In this document: piece by piece, positions 21,134 through 32,541 of the stretch
Layout of the letters: each line of letters begins with the position of its first letter
Numbering within the stretch: position 1 is the stretch's first letter
DNA from: Hymenopellis radicata
Taxonomy: Eukaryota; Basidiomycota; Agaricomycetes; Agaricales; Physalacriaceae
Assembly (NCBI GenBank): GCA_015501595.1
Contig: JADNRX010000370.1
Coordinates: 1-53,044, forward strand
Direction: 5' to 3'
DNA length: 53,044 nucleotides
The notes under the pieces: model-generated
What the model was told of the DNA's origin: nothing
What the model saw: only the letters and a program-made list of their open reading frames with translations
Database searches by the model: none
Made by a program: the position numbers and the translations under genes

Positions 21134-22082
21134 ATGGCTGAGCTGGCTGGCGGTCTCATTGGGGCTGGTGCTTCTCTTGCTGCTACTGCCTACGCTCGCT
21201 CTTCTGGTTTCTCTGGCCGACATGAGTCCTCTCACCGAGCAGAACTGGCCAGCCTCGATGGGAGTGCAAGTCGCTTTAGTGTTTCGTTGGAGAACGGGAC
21301 CGCGACTGAGGACGACGAAGAGTCCTTTAGGGTAATGTGGCACGAGTGAGTTTCCTAGTATCCAGCTACAGGTTATCTCAACATGATTGTAGTGCCCGAC
21401 AGAAGAATGTAGAGTATTACGAGAGCATAAACGAGTACAAAGACGTTTCGTGGATAAGGCTCGCAATCAAGCTCAAGCTGAGAAAAATGGTTCGCAAGAA
21501 AAAGTGGTCTGCAAGGGATTCAAATTACAGCCTGAGGCATCATGTCGAGGTAAGGGTGTAAAACTATATCAATATTCACTGGCAGACGCAGTTGTTTATG
21601 TGTTTCACAGGACGTGGCCGACTCGTTCTACTCCTACTCAGATAACGCGTCTGTTTACGCGACGTCTGGTTCTCCGCCTGGCTCTGCCCTAGGAAAAGAG
21701 TTCATCAGCGATTGGCGCGACAGACTCCATGTCGCGGCCTCATGGAATGACTATAACGAATCTCTGCCGAACCTCCATGAACTGGTTGATCCCATCGACT
21801 CTCCTCTAGAAGGGTGCAGGTAACATTTGTCCCTCTGCAATGCTATCATACCATCTGATGCACTACGCAGTCCACCTTCTGATTTGACCACCCCGCCGGA
21901 TTCTTCCCAACTTGAACTTCCAATCCAGACATCGCCTAATACTTGTCAGGAAACGGAGGATAATTCATTCGAGTAAGTCTCCCAATATCGAGAAGGACCT
22001 TAACTAACGGCGCTGTAATAGACAATTCAGAAAGGACTTTGACGACGATGAGCTGTTGGAGGGTTTCCTTCAACTACTTTGA
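21134..22082 (+). CDS. Hypothetical protein, five exons
   Basis: Predicted 246-aa protein. Exons are 21134-21345, 21393-21549, 21611-21819, 21871-21972 and 22022-22082; all joins keep frame and use GT-AG consensus. The N-terminus has a Gly/Ala-rich hydrophobic stretch (GGLIGAGASLAATAYA). A basic helix-like patch (RLAIKLKLRKMVRKKK) follows, then a Ser/Asp/Pro-rich region (SPPSDLTTPPDSSQ), and the end is acidic (DFDDDELLEGFLQLL). No known domain is recognised. The start codon is only 105 bp from the end of the TIR element, so its promoter may include transposon sequence. Confidence 0.6.
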
Positions 22083-22166
22083 TCTGAAGACGAAGGCCTG
22101 CTCACAACTCGTCAAGAGACTCGCATGCCGACGTCTCTTGAACGAAGGTATGTCAGGGAGATGGAG

Positions 22167-22431
22167 AAAGCCATTGAGGGCCAGAAAGAGATGAATGTTG
22201 TCCAAATTCAGAATGTCCATAGCGGTGTACAATGTACAATAGTTGTCTGACCGTTGTCCTCATCCCTCGCCGCTTCCTTTACACTCGAAAGAATCTCGTC
22301 TACAGTTAGCTTTGACCCATCTGTCGCGCAGTCGCCACACGACCCGCAACATCCGCATGGACACGCCGTCGGTCCGGATCCCCAGCAAATTCTTTCAGTT
22401 TCTGCGCCTTGACCAACAACTGATGGTGGAT
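22167..22431 (-). pseudogene. Relic of a MYND gene 3' end
   Basis: Closely resembles the last coding segment and 3' flank of the MYND gene at 26237-27258. The flank AAAGCCATTGAGGGCCAGAAAG occurs at 22167 and at 26148. The coding tail TVDEILSSVKEAARDEDNGQ here matches TVDEILSNVNEAAKDEENGQ there. It lacks the MYND finger and most of the gene. Together the two copies form direct repeats on either side of the FunK1 kinase gene. Confidence 0.8.
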
Positions 22432-22819
22432 AAGAACCAGGCCGATGTTGAACTTGAAGGACTCGGAGTCGATCAGGCATGAAACTGCTGCTGCTATTGA
22501 ACTGGAACAAAGTTGACTCCGAACCCGTCAATGTAGCCTTCGAGCATTGCTTATTTGTTTTTTTTATTTCGGTTATACTGTATTCCTTACCTTTGTTCTT
22601 TGATGGTGGACAGCCCCTAAAAGGCAACTCCAGAAACGGGTCACGAACACGTGGTTTCATTGTTGTTGTCTTCGGTCCACCATTGTCTCCCATATTCGGT
22701 CACTGAAGTCACGAGCCTCTATAAAAATGACACATCTCGCGCGCGACTCTTTGTTGTTCACAAACAACGAACACTTTCACCACATCTATCACCATCTATT
22801 CTTCTCCTCATTATTCGCC
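22432..22819. other. FunK1 upstream region
   Basis: 388 bp between the MYND relic and the FunK1 ATG. It ends in a CT/CA-rich leader (CACCACATCTATCACCATC) typical of a basidiomycete 5' UTR. No separate gene is seen. Confidence 0.4.
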
Positions 22820-25631
22820 ATGGCTATCCCTCCCATCCTACGCGACACCGCCCCACCTCCAGTGATACAGAACACCACTACATCCAATTCGTCGGCGCCG
22901 CCTGCCACCAATGCTGCTGGTCCGACCCACAAAGCTGGCTCAACCCCCCAGTGCAGAGGCGGCAACAGTCGCACCCGGTGGGACGATTCTGAGATCGGGC
23001 CGCTCAAGTACAAGCGCAGCGACTACGAGCCGTTCTTGCAGGTCGACCTCAGAAACAGTCGTGTCCTTGTCGACATTGACAAGTTCTCGGAGAGAGTCCT
23101 CCGCATCCCATTCCCCGAGACTCGCAGCGACAAGTTTTGCACCACAGACGCGCGACTGAATAAATTGGTCGATGCGATATACGGAGACGCTCAGTTCAAG
23201 AACTTTTTGCAGGTGTTCTTGGCTAGGTGCCGCCATTTTGGCAGTGTCGAGACGTCGCTTTATGCGCTCCACGCAGATATGAACAATCGGGCGATGGAAA
23301 TGATCGAGGCAGAATATCCTGGCCTCGAGCCTATTCGATTCTATCGTAACGACCCCAAAGTCCTCATGGGCGGTATCCTCAATCGCAAAAATCTGTCGCC
23401 CGATATGTTTGGTGTTTTCAAGGCGTTGTTCGATGGTTCGGAAACCAACTTGACCAAGGAAAAAGTGAAAGAAGCTCTCGACGTATTCGCAGAGCCCGTC
23501 TACAGCTCGATTTACTGGGCTATGGTTCTCCTTTTGCTCGAGGGGAAGGACGGGGACTGTACTTTGTGGGATGGGCGAGACGGGTTTAGAATGCTGGATC
23601 CAGGTATGCTCCTCTGTTATTTATTTTTGTTGTGGCTCTAACTAGCATTTGCAGTAACTAAGAAGGACCCCATCCACCTCTCGGCACCAGAACCTCGCCC
23701 AAGACGGAAACCTACATCCCAATCACGCCCCGCTTACTTAGAGGCTGGCACACAGTCACTTGGATCGACGGCGCCCAAACGGCGTCGGTCTGGGATTGAC
23801 ACTCCCTCGAAGAAGGCTCGATCGGACAATCCCCTTCCTGCGATACGTGAAGAGGCAGAGGATGAGGATGAGCCTATCGAGCTGCCTGTCAAGCGCCGGC
23901 GTGTCCCCGAAGACATGGCCAAGGCTCACAACCAATGCGCGAGATATGGTTTCGAGGCGCTTTCGGTACCTGCTCTTCGTGACTCCTTTGTCATGCATCT
24001 TTTCGACCGCAACAGGGTTCAAGTGTTGTACTACAGCCACAGCCTAATGCTCACCTCGACCGCCATCGACCTCGAAAAAGAAGAGCACGTGAAGCGGTTC
24101 ATCGCCCTCCTTGTTAGCCACCATCGCTTGACAATGCGCGAACGCGGTGTTCTTCCCGTACTCGACCAAGCCGAGAGCTTCCTCAGGACATACAAATTCT
24201 TTGCGGACCGGGAGCGTACAGGCCACAAGGTTGTTGACCGCCGAAACACATACTGTGGGATCACTATGACCCTTCCCCATCCAGACGGATCGCGCAGTAT
24301 CAAGGTGACTTTGGGGCCACTTATTGCGCAAGAACCTGGCATTATTGGGCGTTCCACGTGTGTGTTCGAAGCGACGTCTGAGGAGTGGCCCGGCATGAAG
24401 TTGGCCGTCAAGCTGAGCTGGCCGGGAGAGAAGCGCACTTCCGAGGCCGTGTTCTTGGAGGCGGCTAAGAAGGCGGCGGCGGAGGAGGCGGCGGCGGAGG
24501 ACGCGGCTCCTGGGGAGCGGCACTGGGTTCTGGATCACCTCCCCAATTTACTTCTCACTCACGACTTTGCGACCGAGGCGGATTCGACGGAGGCGCGAAT
24601 TGCGCAGATGCTTAGCGGCGCCGAGTTTGCCGGTAACAAGGCGTTTTCCTACGAGCATCGCGTCCTGCGTATCACCATACACGAACTCTTGTTTCCTTTG
24701 GAAACCCTTACAAGCGTGCAAGACGTTGCGCAGGTGTTTGCTGATGCTATTCAATGTGCGTTGACCGTTCTGCTTTGTTTGCTCTCGATACTGATTTCTG
24801 CGCTGTTGAATAGGTCACGGCTGGCTTTACGAGTGTCCCAAAATTCTTCATCGCGACATAAGCATGTCCAACATCATGTACCGCGTCAAAGCGGACGGGC
24901 GTATCTGCGGGGTCCTGAACGACTTCGACCTGTCTTCATTTCTCCAGCACCTAGGTGATAATGCCCAATCCACTGCCCACCAGCGCACTGGAACCCCTCC
25001 GTTCATGGCGATGGATCTTCTCGTCGGCGAGTACGAAGAAGTCCCAAAACATCTCTATCGTCACGATCTTGAATCTTTCTTTTATGTCATGATAGTATTC
25101 ATGTCGCACTACGAGCTCTGCCAACCGGAACCTCCAAAGAAGAAAACGAAATCTTCCTCGCCTCCACCTCGCGCCTATATCCAACCTCGTACGCTAGGCG
25201 ATGCTACAGCAACATTGCCCCTCTCCAATTGGTTTAAGCCCACCGTAGATCTGGCTTCCCTTCGTGACGCCAAGGGAACCTTTTTCACCAGCCAGAAGGA
25301 TCTCATTAAGGAGAACCTTTCACCGTCCTTCCAAGCTATTGCTCCGTGGCTTGTGCAGATTCGGAGTATGTTTGGCGCCGGAGTAGCCGATCAGACTGCT
25401 CATGCAAGGGCATTGGAGGTCTGGGAAATGAAAAAGTCGACCATTCAACGCAATGGCAGTAAGCGTCCGAGTCGCTTTGCAGCTCCGTCGGCACAAGTTG
25501 GCAAACGACCTGAGCCGTTTGACAATGTGACTCTCGGCGGAACCGTTTCCTACAATAAATTCATGGGCGGCGCGGAGAGTCTGCCATTCGGGGAGGATAT
25601 GGTGTTCAATTTCTTTGCAGATCTTCCATAA
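22820..25631 (+). CDS. FunK1 fungal-type protein kinase
   Basis: Predicted Ser/Thr-type kinase of the fungal-specific FunK1 family, expanded in mushroom-forming fungi; substrates unknown. Exons 22820-23603, 23655-24755 and 24814-25631 give 900 aa without a frame break. The C-lobe carries KILHRDISMSNIMYR (HRD loop), VLNDFDLSS (DFD in place of DFG), GTPPFMAMDLLVGE (APE region) and HRHDLESFFYVM-type text (YRHDLESFFYVMIVF), all hallmark FunK1 motifs. The N-lobe lies around FEATSEEWPGMKLAVKLSWP (Lys of VAVK). A basic, NLS-like patch (PVKRRRVPED, APKRRRSG) lies mid-protein, and an Ala/Glu repeat (AAAEEAAAEDAA) sits in the kinase insert. The ATG context is GCCATGG. Confidence 0.92.
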
Positions 25632-26236
25632 GCCATATGCTTCTATTCACCTACTTACATATTTTTCAACCTCAATCGTAAATATCTTTCTATATCCGCT
25701 CTATGTAACCACTGTACAATTACTGTAGAAATCTATAAACCCTCATCATCGATTACCTGTTCCCAGGGCATGCGTCGGCTGAGGACGTGCACGTATTACT
25801 GCACATTTTCAAAACGGCGACCTAAGGCGCCGCCGCCAATGGCGCGCCCAGTGTTCTCGTTGGAGATTGAAAACGCGCATAGGTTCTCCAGTTCCAGATC
25901 GACACAAGCTATAAAACTTGACTGTTGGAATAGGAAGAAACCGCTTCCGGGAAATGGTGTGAGGCCAGATTAGAGAGCAATCTAAGTATGTGCGCCACTA
26001 TCTGCACGCCAAAATTACGACGCATCAGGACTAGAGTCACGCAGTTGCTTCTCTCTGATGATAACCTTGGGCTAGAAGTGATGCGTCATGCAAACCGATA
26101 TCACCCACTTGTGCCCCGGGAAGAACGGTTACGCCAGGGATACGGACAAAGCCATTGAGGGCCAGAAAGAAAGAGACGAATGCTATCCAAATTCAGAATG
26201 CCCATAGTGTACATGTACAATAGTTAATACTGGACC
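25632..26236. other. Convergent intergenic spacer
   Basis: Between the FunK1 and MYND stop codons, which face each other. From 26148 on it is the right-hand copy of the repeat also found at 22167. No gene is seen. Confidence 0.4.
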
Positions 26237-27258
26237 TTAGTCTTCCTCTTCGGGCTCTCGAATATGCTGTGTTTCGCCAGCCTGACCGTTCTCCTCATCC
26301 TTCGCCGCTTCATTTACATTCGAAAGGATCTCGTCTACAGTTATCTTTGACCCCATCTGTCGCGCAGTCGCCACACGACCCGCAAGATCCGCACGGAGAC
26401 GCTGTCGGTCCGGATCCCCAGCAAATGCTTTCAGTTTCCGCACCTCGACCAACAACTCCCAGCCCACATCGCCCTTCCCCTCGCACTTTCCCGAAAGGTC
26501 GATGATCTGCTGCTCAACTTGGTCCAAGGAGATAAGCCCATTACACGTTGCGCGAACCAGACCGTCAACGCGATCACGGGGCGCGTACTTGTAGTCTGGA
26601 TTTACTGGTTCCGGAAAGTCAAAGTACATGAACGACGTCGGCCCGAAACCGTTGAGGGTGTTTGTGAATGTCACTGACATCGATATCGCGCCGAGCCCGC
26701 CCTCTGATTGAATCTGCGCGGATCGGCGGTGGTCGGCAGATGAGCCACGAAGTGCGTGGATGGTGTGCAGCAGAAAGTCTGAGGGCCAGTCTTGTCCGAG
26801 GGCTTGCTTCCCATGGACGACGGTGAGGCTCAGCGATTTACTGTGCAGCTGCGAGTCAGGACCGTGGAGGCGCAGATGCTCGACCGCCATCCAGCGAAAG
26901 ACTCCTTCGTATGTCTGCCCTAGATATTGGTTACGATCCGATAAGAGAGCTCCAGGCCGACATACCCAAAACCAGGTAGTGGGACTCAGATACGGTCCTG
27001 GCGGGATGCAGCGGCTTTTATGCGTCCTCCAATGCGATCGCTGACAATCTTTGCTCTGAAAGTCGCACAGATGAGACGCGAGTAAGACCGACTTCTGAAA
27101 GGACCCACGCAATAGCGCACGTATCTGCACTTGGCGCAGACTTTCATCTTGTGACCCTCGTAGCCTCGCTGCCGATGGGGGCAATCGGGGAACGCGCAAT
27201 CCCGTATCGGTTTGGGATCCGGCACGTACATGCCCAGCTCTGGCAAGATCAATGGCAT
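26237..27258 (-). CDS. MYND-type zinc finger protein
   Basis: Start MPLILPELG (ATG 27258). The MYND finger follows as CAFPDCPHRQ...CAKCRYVRYC, then after an intron SKDCQRSHWRTHKSRC, supplying the Cys/His pattern of a protein-interaction zinc finger. The C-terminal two thirds (TYEGVFRWMAVEHL, LSLTVVHGKQALGQDWPSDF, VNPDYKYAPRDRVDGLVRAT, WELLVEVRKLKAFAGDP) is conserved in the paralogue at 28374-29400, but I do not recognise a named domain. There are three exons; introns have good consensus and frame is intact. It ends EPEEED. It belongs to a local cluster of two genes and two relics. The likely role is protein-protein interaction; a specific function cannot be given. Confidence 0.85.
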
Positions 27259-28373
27259 CGTATTCGTGAAGCTGACGCAATATGTGGGTGCGCGATTTAA
27301 CACGCAGACAGCCTAGTGGATGACAAGGATGATGGACAAGAGCAAGAAAGTTGAGGACCCTGTGACGGTACGAGATTTTGATGGACCAATGAGATCAAGA
27401 ACAGCTTGACAAATTATTGCGGCGTATTTGAAGTTGAGACGCCGCTCGTTTGAGGCCTGATATCCATCAGGCCTATATCAAGCGTTATATTGACTCAAAA
27501 ATGGAGTGTACAAATTGTTGGATTTTGTTTGGTACAGATATCCAACTGAATATCAAGTATCTTGGTCTTCAGATTCACTAGTACAAGCAAGTACTTGTAC
27601 TTACGTTGCCAATAAACATTGCCAGTACACGGGAGTAACACCGTGGCTTATGCTGCTTCGAGCAATTCATCAGACTGGGAGAAAGACTCCGGATCAGAAA
27701 CGTTCTCTAAGGTTTCCGCGCTGTCTGCTTAGGTCTGCGCCACAATTGAAGAAGACGCTTGGCGGTTAGCTTTTCATGTACGATTAGGACATCAACGTTC
27801 TGTTCTGACCTCCGACGCGAAACAATAGGGAGAATGTCCGGCCAAGTCTCTGCCAGCAAGTTCATCACATCGCAACCTGCTTCATTATATTGAATCTGTA
27901 ACAACGTTGACACACGTAACTGTTCACCACGTACCCAGTCAGTTACTCGAGCGGTAAAGAACAATAGAACCAGCGAAACACGCGCGGGAGAATTGATAAC
28001 ACCGTCAAGAGACAATTGTCCAAGACAATAAGCCTCCGACTTGAGGCGTCGAAGCAGAAAACACGGCAAGTACTTAAGTCGAAGAAGAGTTGACAGATAG
28101 GCGTGGTGGGTTGACGAGCTTGACTGCCGACATTAGGCACCTAATTTCGGTGGTCAAGCTTTTTGATTCACCGCCACAAATCTCGAGCTCCTGCGTACAC
28201 GGAAAGGTACGAGTCTTCATGCTTGTAACTACCCGCGCTTATATCCATTCTGCGAATCAGGAATCAGCAGGTGTGGACAAGCGAGAAAGTGGCAAGAGAT
28301 TTACCACACCTTCGTGATCTCATGTTTGACTTCCTTGTTAGATTCACCGCCCGCTTTGAGTATAGAGACTGCG
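27259..28373. other. Spacer between MYND genes, with one unexplained open stretch
   Basis: A minus-strand open frame at 27707-28069 (RLKSEAYCLGQLSLDGVINS, then MNLLAETWPDILPIVSRRR) has protein-like composition but no ATG start and no recognised family. It may be a gene relic. The rest shows nothing clear. Confidence 0.3.
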
Positions 28374-29400
28374 TTAGGATTCCACATTCAAGCTCTCATC
28401 GACATCGGCATCGCGCTCTTTTTCGTCCCAAAGTTTTAGAATCTCTTCCGCAGTTGTCTCCGACCCATATCCTCGCATGTCAGCCGCATAGCCAGCAGCA
28501 GCAGCTCGCCGACGCTGTCCTTGCGGGTCTCCAGACCACGCCTTCAGCTTCCGCACTTCAACCAACAAGTCCCACCCACGTCTCCTGCCTGCTCACACCG
28601 ACCCGAAAGGCGGCTTATCTGCGTTTCGACCTTGTCCAGAGGAATAAGCCCATTACACGCTGCGCGCACTAAAGCATCCACGCGATCCGGGGGAGCGTAC
28701 TTGTAATCGAGATTCGGGCGCTCGGGGAACTCGAACCGAAGGGCATGTTCCAAGACAGTAATGGGCGGCGCAGACTCGTGGAGCTGGTTCGTCAAACGCG
28801 CTTGCAACGACAAGACGCCTATTCCGCCGGCGTCTTGGATCTCGGCGCATTGTCGTGACTCGCGGGAGTCGTCCACTGCATGATGCGATAGAGTGATGGA
28901 TTTGAGCAGGAAATCTGAAGGCCTGTCCTGTCCAAGTGCCTGTTTTCCGTGTACGACCGTAAGGCTTAGAGTTAGGCCATCTTTGAGGAGGGAGTCCGCG
29001 CTATGAAGGCGCAGGATTTCAACCGCTGCCCAGCGAAAGACACCTTCGTAGGTCTACAAAAAATGGCTGTTCAGGATGCAGCAAACAGGGCTATGAAACT
29101 TGACGGTTACATACATAGAGCCAGGTCCTGGGACTAAGAGGCGGTCCTTGAGGAGCACAGCGCTGTTTGTGCGTCCTCCAGTGTGATCTCTGGCAGTCCT
29201 TGCTCTGTTGAACTTGGGTAAGTGCGGTCAGACAAATCTCGCGCACATACACAATAACGAACGTATTTGCACTTGGCGCATGCTTTCATCTTGTGGCCAT
29301 CGAAGCCGTGTGAGCGACGTGGACACTCTGGGAAAGCGCAGTCCCGCTTCGGTTTAGCATCGTCTATTATGATGCCTAGCTCTGGAAGTACCAATGGCAT
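28374..29400 (-). CDS. MYND-type zinc finger protein, paralogue 2
   Basis: Second copy of the neighbouring MYND gene, in the same orientation. The ATG at 29400 gives MPLVLPELGIIIDD. The finger reads CAFPECPRRS...CAKCKYVRYC, then continues after an intron. The C-terminal part parallels paralogue 1: LTVVHGKQALGQDRPSDF, LDYKYAPPDRVDALVRAACN, LLVEVRKLKAWSGDP. Against paralogue 1 (GDVGWELLVEV) the frame breaks after GDVG at 28571-28577, within GTGGGTGGG; one extra G restores GDVGWDLLVEV. So the break is either a homopolymer error or a very recent mutation. The C-terminal tail after the shared region differs and ends ESLNVES. Confidence 0.75.
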
Positions 29401-29773
29401 TACGTCTGTCACTTGAACGATGATGGTGGTGGTGGGAACAATTTAAGAGGCCCTGGGAAACTACCCTAGAGCGGAACAGTCTCAGAACGTTGGATAGTTG
29501 TAGATGCAGAATCCGACGACGAAATCAGCCCGTTGTGGCGTCGGGCGTAACAGTCATGGCTAGGCTTGTGAGGTATGGCGACGGTCAGCATGAGTCCCAC
29601 AGGCGAAATACTTGATTGAATAAGATGATCATTTGAGTGGCGACAGCTTGGGGCATTGGGATAAACGAGGAAAAAGATGCATGCATTGAAGAATCATACA
29701 CGCATACAGACGACAGATACATGTTCTCAAAACCTCTGTTGCAGCTCCACGCGTAACATCGTAGCGCATACCA
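29401..29773. other. Intergenic, nothing recognised
   Basis: Between the MYND paralogue 2 start and the ubiquitin-eL40 stop. It should contain the MYND promoter and the UBI 3' UTR. Confidence 0.35.
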
Positions 29774-30310
<537 letters not shown>

Positions 30311-31164
30311 CTTCAAAGGCGGTGAGGAAGGCTCTTGAAGGCGGAGACAGCGAGCTCACCTTGATGCTGGTACGGATGAAGAGCCTGGGAAAACGACACC
30401 GAGAGCAGTTAGGGAGCTGTACAGTTCCGGATTTGGTGGCTGACATTAGGGCCGGCTTCGGCTTGATCGGCCGCGCTCGATCAACCTCGATCAACTAAAC
30501 TTCTTCACTTGTCTTCATAGCTCACCAGAGTGATTTGTCTATAACGTTCGTGATCCATCGATACTTCACCAAGTGAAATCACATCAGTTGATTCTACTCT
30601 CTCAATCCATGTGAGATCCCGCTAGTCCTTTGAACTGTTCAATGAACATTGAATCACTTCTGGGTCTGGTTCTCGTTTCTCGCCTTCTGTCTCTCAATGA
30701 TTTATTTAGCAAGTTTCTTCGTCTCATGTGCTCCATGGAGTCACAGCTGAGTGTTCGAATGATCTGCCGCTTTCATAGATCTGATTCAGGAATGAGAAAA
30801 CGAAGCAGACTCAGCTCCATTAATTACACCAAGGATGGAATGGAATCTAATCGTTCAAGAATGAATTCAGCAGCCTAGAAACAAATTCTGGGTAAGAGCC
30901 GGAAGTATTGTGAAGAGTCTGCATTTCTAGCACGACTCGTTACATGCTGGCAAACGCGTAGTTGAACATGGGCAACATCTCGTCGCGTCGCGTCTGGGTC
31001 GCGTCCAAAGGCCCGGGCCTGACTAATCCATGTCTCGGGCCCCATCAAGGCCCCATTTGTGGCAGTGCAGCCTTCTCCTCATATTAACGACGACAACGAC
31101 AACGACAACGAAGCACTTTACACGCCAGAGACTGATACAGTCCTGAATCACAACTACAACACTA
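30311..31164. other. Divergent intergenic region
   Basis: Separates ubiquitin-eL40 (minus) and the LysM gene (plus), so it should hold both promoters. There is an AACGAC-type hexanucleotide microsatellite at about 31087-31111. The ORF at 30630-30878 is short and motif-free. Confidence 0.4.
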
Positions 31165-31819
31165 ATGGGACGCTGGACGCAATACGACGAAGTAAATATT
31201 GCATTAGCATTCAGCTGTCATTACTAACCACCTCGCAAAGGATGCATACCGCCTTCCGGAAGGCATGGAACGTATTGGGTATGACGCCGACTCGCAAACA
31301 TACACTTTCCGCGACGCCGACGGCTCAATATGGAAGGGCGTCGAAGGCGCAGAGTACAGCGAAATGACCAAAGGTGCGTGCAATAATGTGGCCACTAATA
31401 CCTCCGCTTCATGGCTCCCGCATTTAGTCTCGGACGCCCCATCTGCACCAGATGCAGATGCCGAAAACGACGTGGACCTCGAAGCCCTACCCCGCCGCGC
31501 TGACGGTTACCAGCCCCTGGCGCATCAATCCCCCGTTTCCATTACACCCGCCTCCCTGCGCTCCCTCTTCCCGTTCTTCCTCATCATCGGGGTCGTACTC
31601 CTCCTTTTCTTCCGTCTATTCCCTTTCCCAACGTCGTCCTCTTCGAATCCCTGCCCAAAGCCTGATACGTCGGCGTATTGGGCTCGGCCGGGTGATACGT
31701 GCTGGGATATTGCGGTCCAGCATGGGGTGACGCTGGAGGAGCTGGAGCAGGCGAATCCGGGCGTCAACTGTGAGAGGCTGATGCCCGGGAACACGCTCTG
31801 TTTGCCAGTCAAAGATTAA
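31165..31819 (+). CDS. Membrane-anchored LysM (CBM50) protein
   Basis: Predicted 183-aa type II membrane protein that could bind chitin or related glycans. Three exons: 31165-31191 (only nine codons, MGRWTQYDE), 31241-31373 and 31428-31819. The N-terminal cytoplasmic part (DAYRLPEGMERIGYDADSQT...FRDADG) is a block often seen in basidiomycete LysM proteins. One transmembrane helix follows (FPFFLIIGVVLLLFFRLF, about residues 98-120). The C-terminal LysM reads WARPGDTCWDIAVQHGVTLE, then EQANPGVNCERLMPGNTLCLP. Basic residues lie on both sides of the helix, so orientation is inferred from the LysM being extracellular. There is no cleavable signal peptide. Confidence 0.88.
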
Positions 31820-32541
31820 GGGACTTTATAATCGGTGCGCTTTGGTTGCGCCATTTACTTTTGGACGGATGGATGGTATTTCATATTTTCTTGTATATCT
31901 ACGTACACATTTCTACTCATTTACACTTCAATAGCATGTGCATTCTTGCGTTCACTTTCTGTCCTGACAACACTGACTGGTCAAATTCTAATGCTTGATT
32001 CCGGGGGGGGATCTAATTTGATCTCTGTCTACATTTGCGTCTGATTCCTCGCAGTTTTGAGGACGCAGATATGCAGCTTCCGTTTACGATGTGAATATCA
32101 TTTTGGTAAGAGTCTCCATTTTTCTCACAGAACTACTTCTTCACTCGTGTGGAACCAGCAAGCTGAATACGCGATACGGGATCCCACCCCTTTGGCTGTG
32201 CTAGGCCATGCCATGGCTTACGCCAGAGATGCGATCTCAAGGCTACACGTCCTCAGCCTCACCGCAGTACATGGAAAACAGGCGCTCGTCCTACACCAAC
32301 TTTCGGATTTCCTCCTCCAATTGTAACACTTTTAAGGACCACGGACACGCGCTTCTTTGTGGCTCCATGGAAGCGTGTCCGAGTGATGGATGACTTTCGC
32401 CAGCGCGGCGATGTTACCTCCGTGATACCTTCAAGGATGATGATTCATTACTTGTGAGTGAAGAGGCGAGATTGCGCGCGCACTTCGCTTCAGGGTATTG
32501 TCATCATTTTCTATTTCAGAATAGTACTACAGCGACACTAA
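31820..32541. other. Intergenic, containing a MYND relic
   Basis: Convergent spacer between the LysM gene and the kinase-like gene on the minus strand. It has an eight-G run near 32003. The only recognisable content is the MYND fragment listed separately. Confidence 0.4.
32150..32330 (+). pseudogene. MYND-family gene fragment, inverted
   Basis: The plus-strand translation LSLTAVHGKQALVLHQLSDF aligns with LSLTVVHGKQALGQDWPSDF of the MYND gene at 26.2 kb, and the preceding AEYAIRD region with AVEHLRLHG. It lies opposite in orientation to the other copies, and both the finger and the C-terminus are missing. Confidence 0.7.

Noticed and set aside
27580..27605. Palindromic GTACAAG...CTTGTAC stretch
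   Set aside because: Short arms in AT-rich spacer with no flanking duplication; likely chance.
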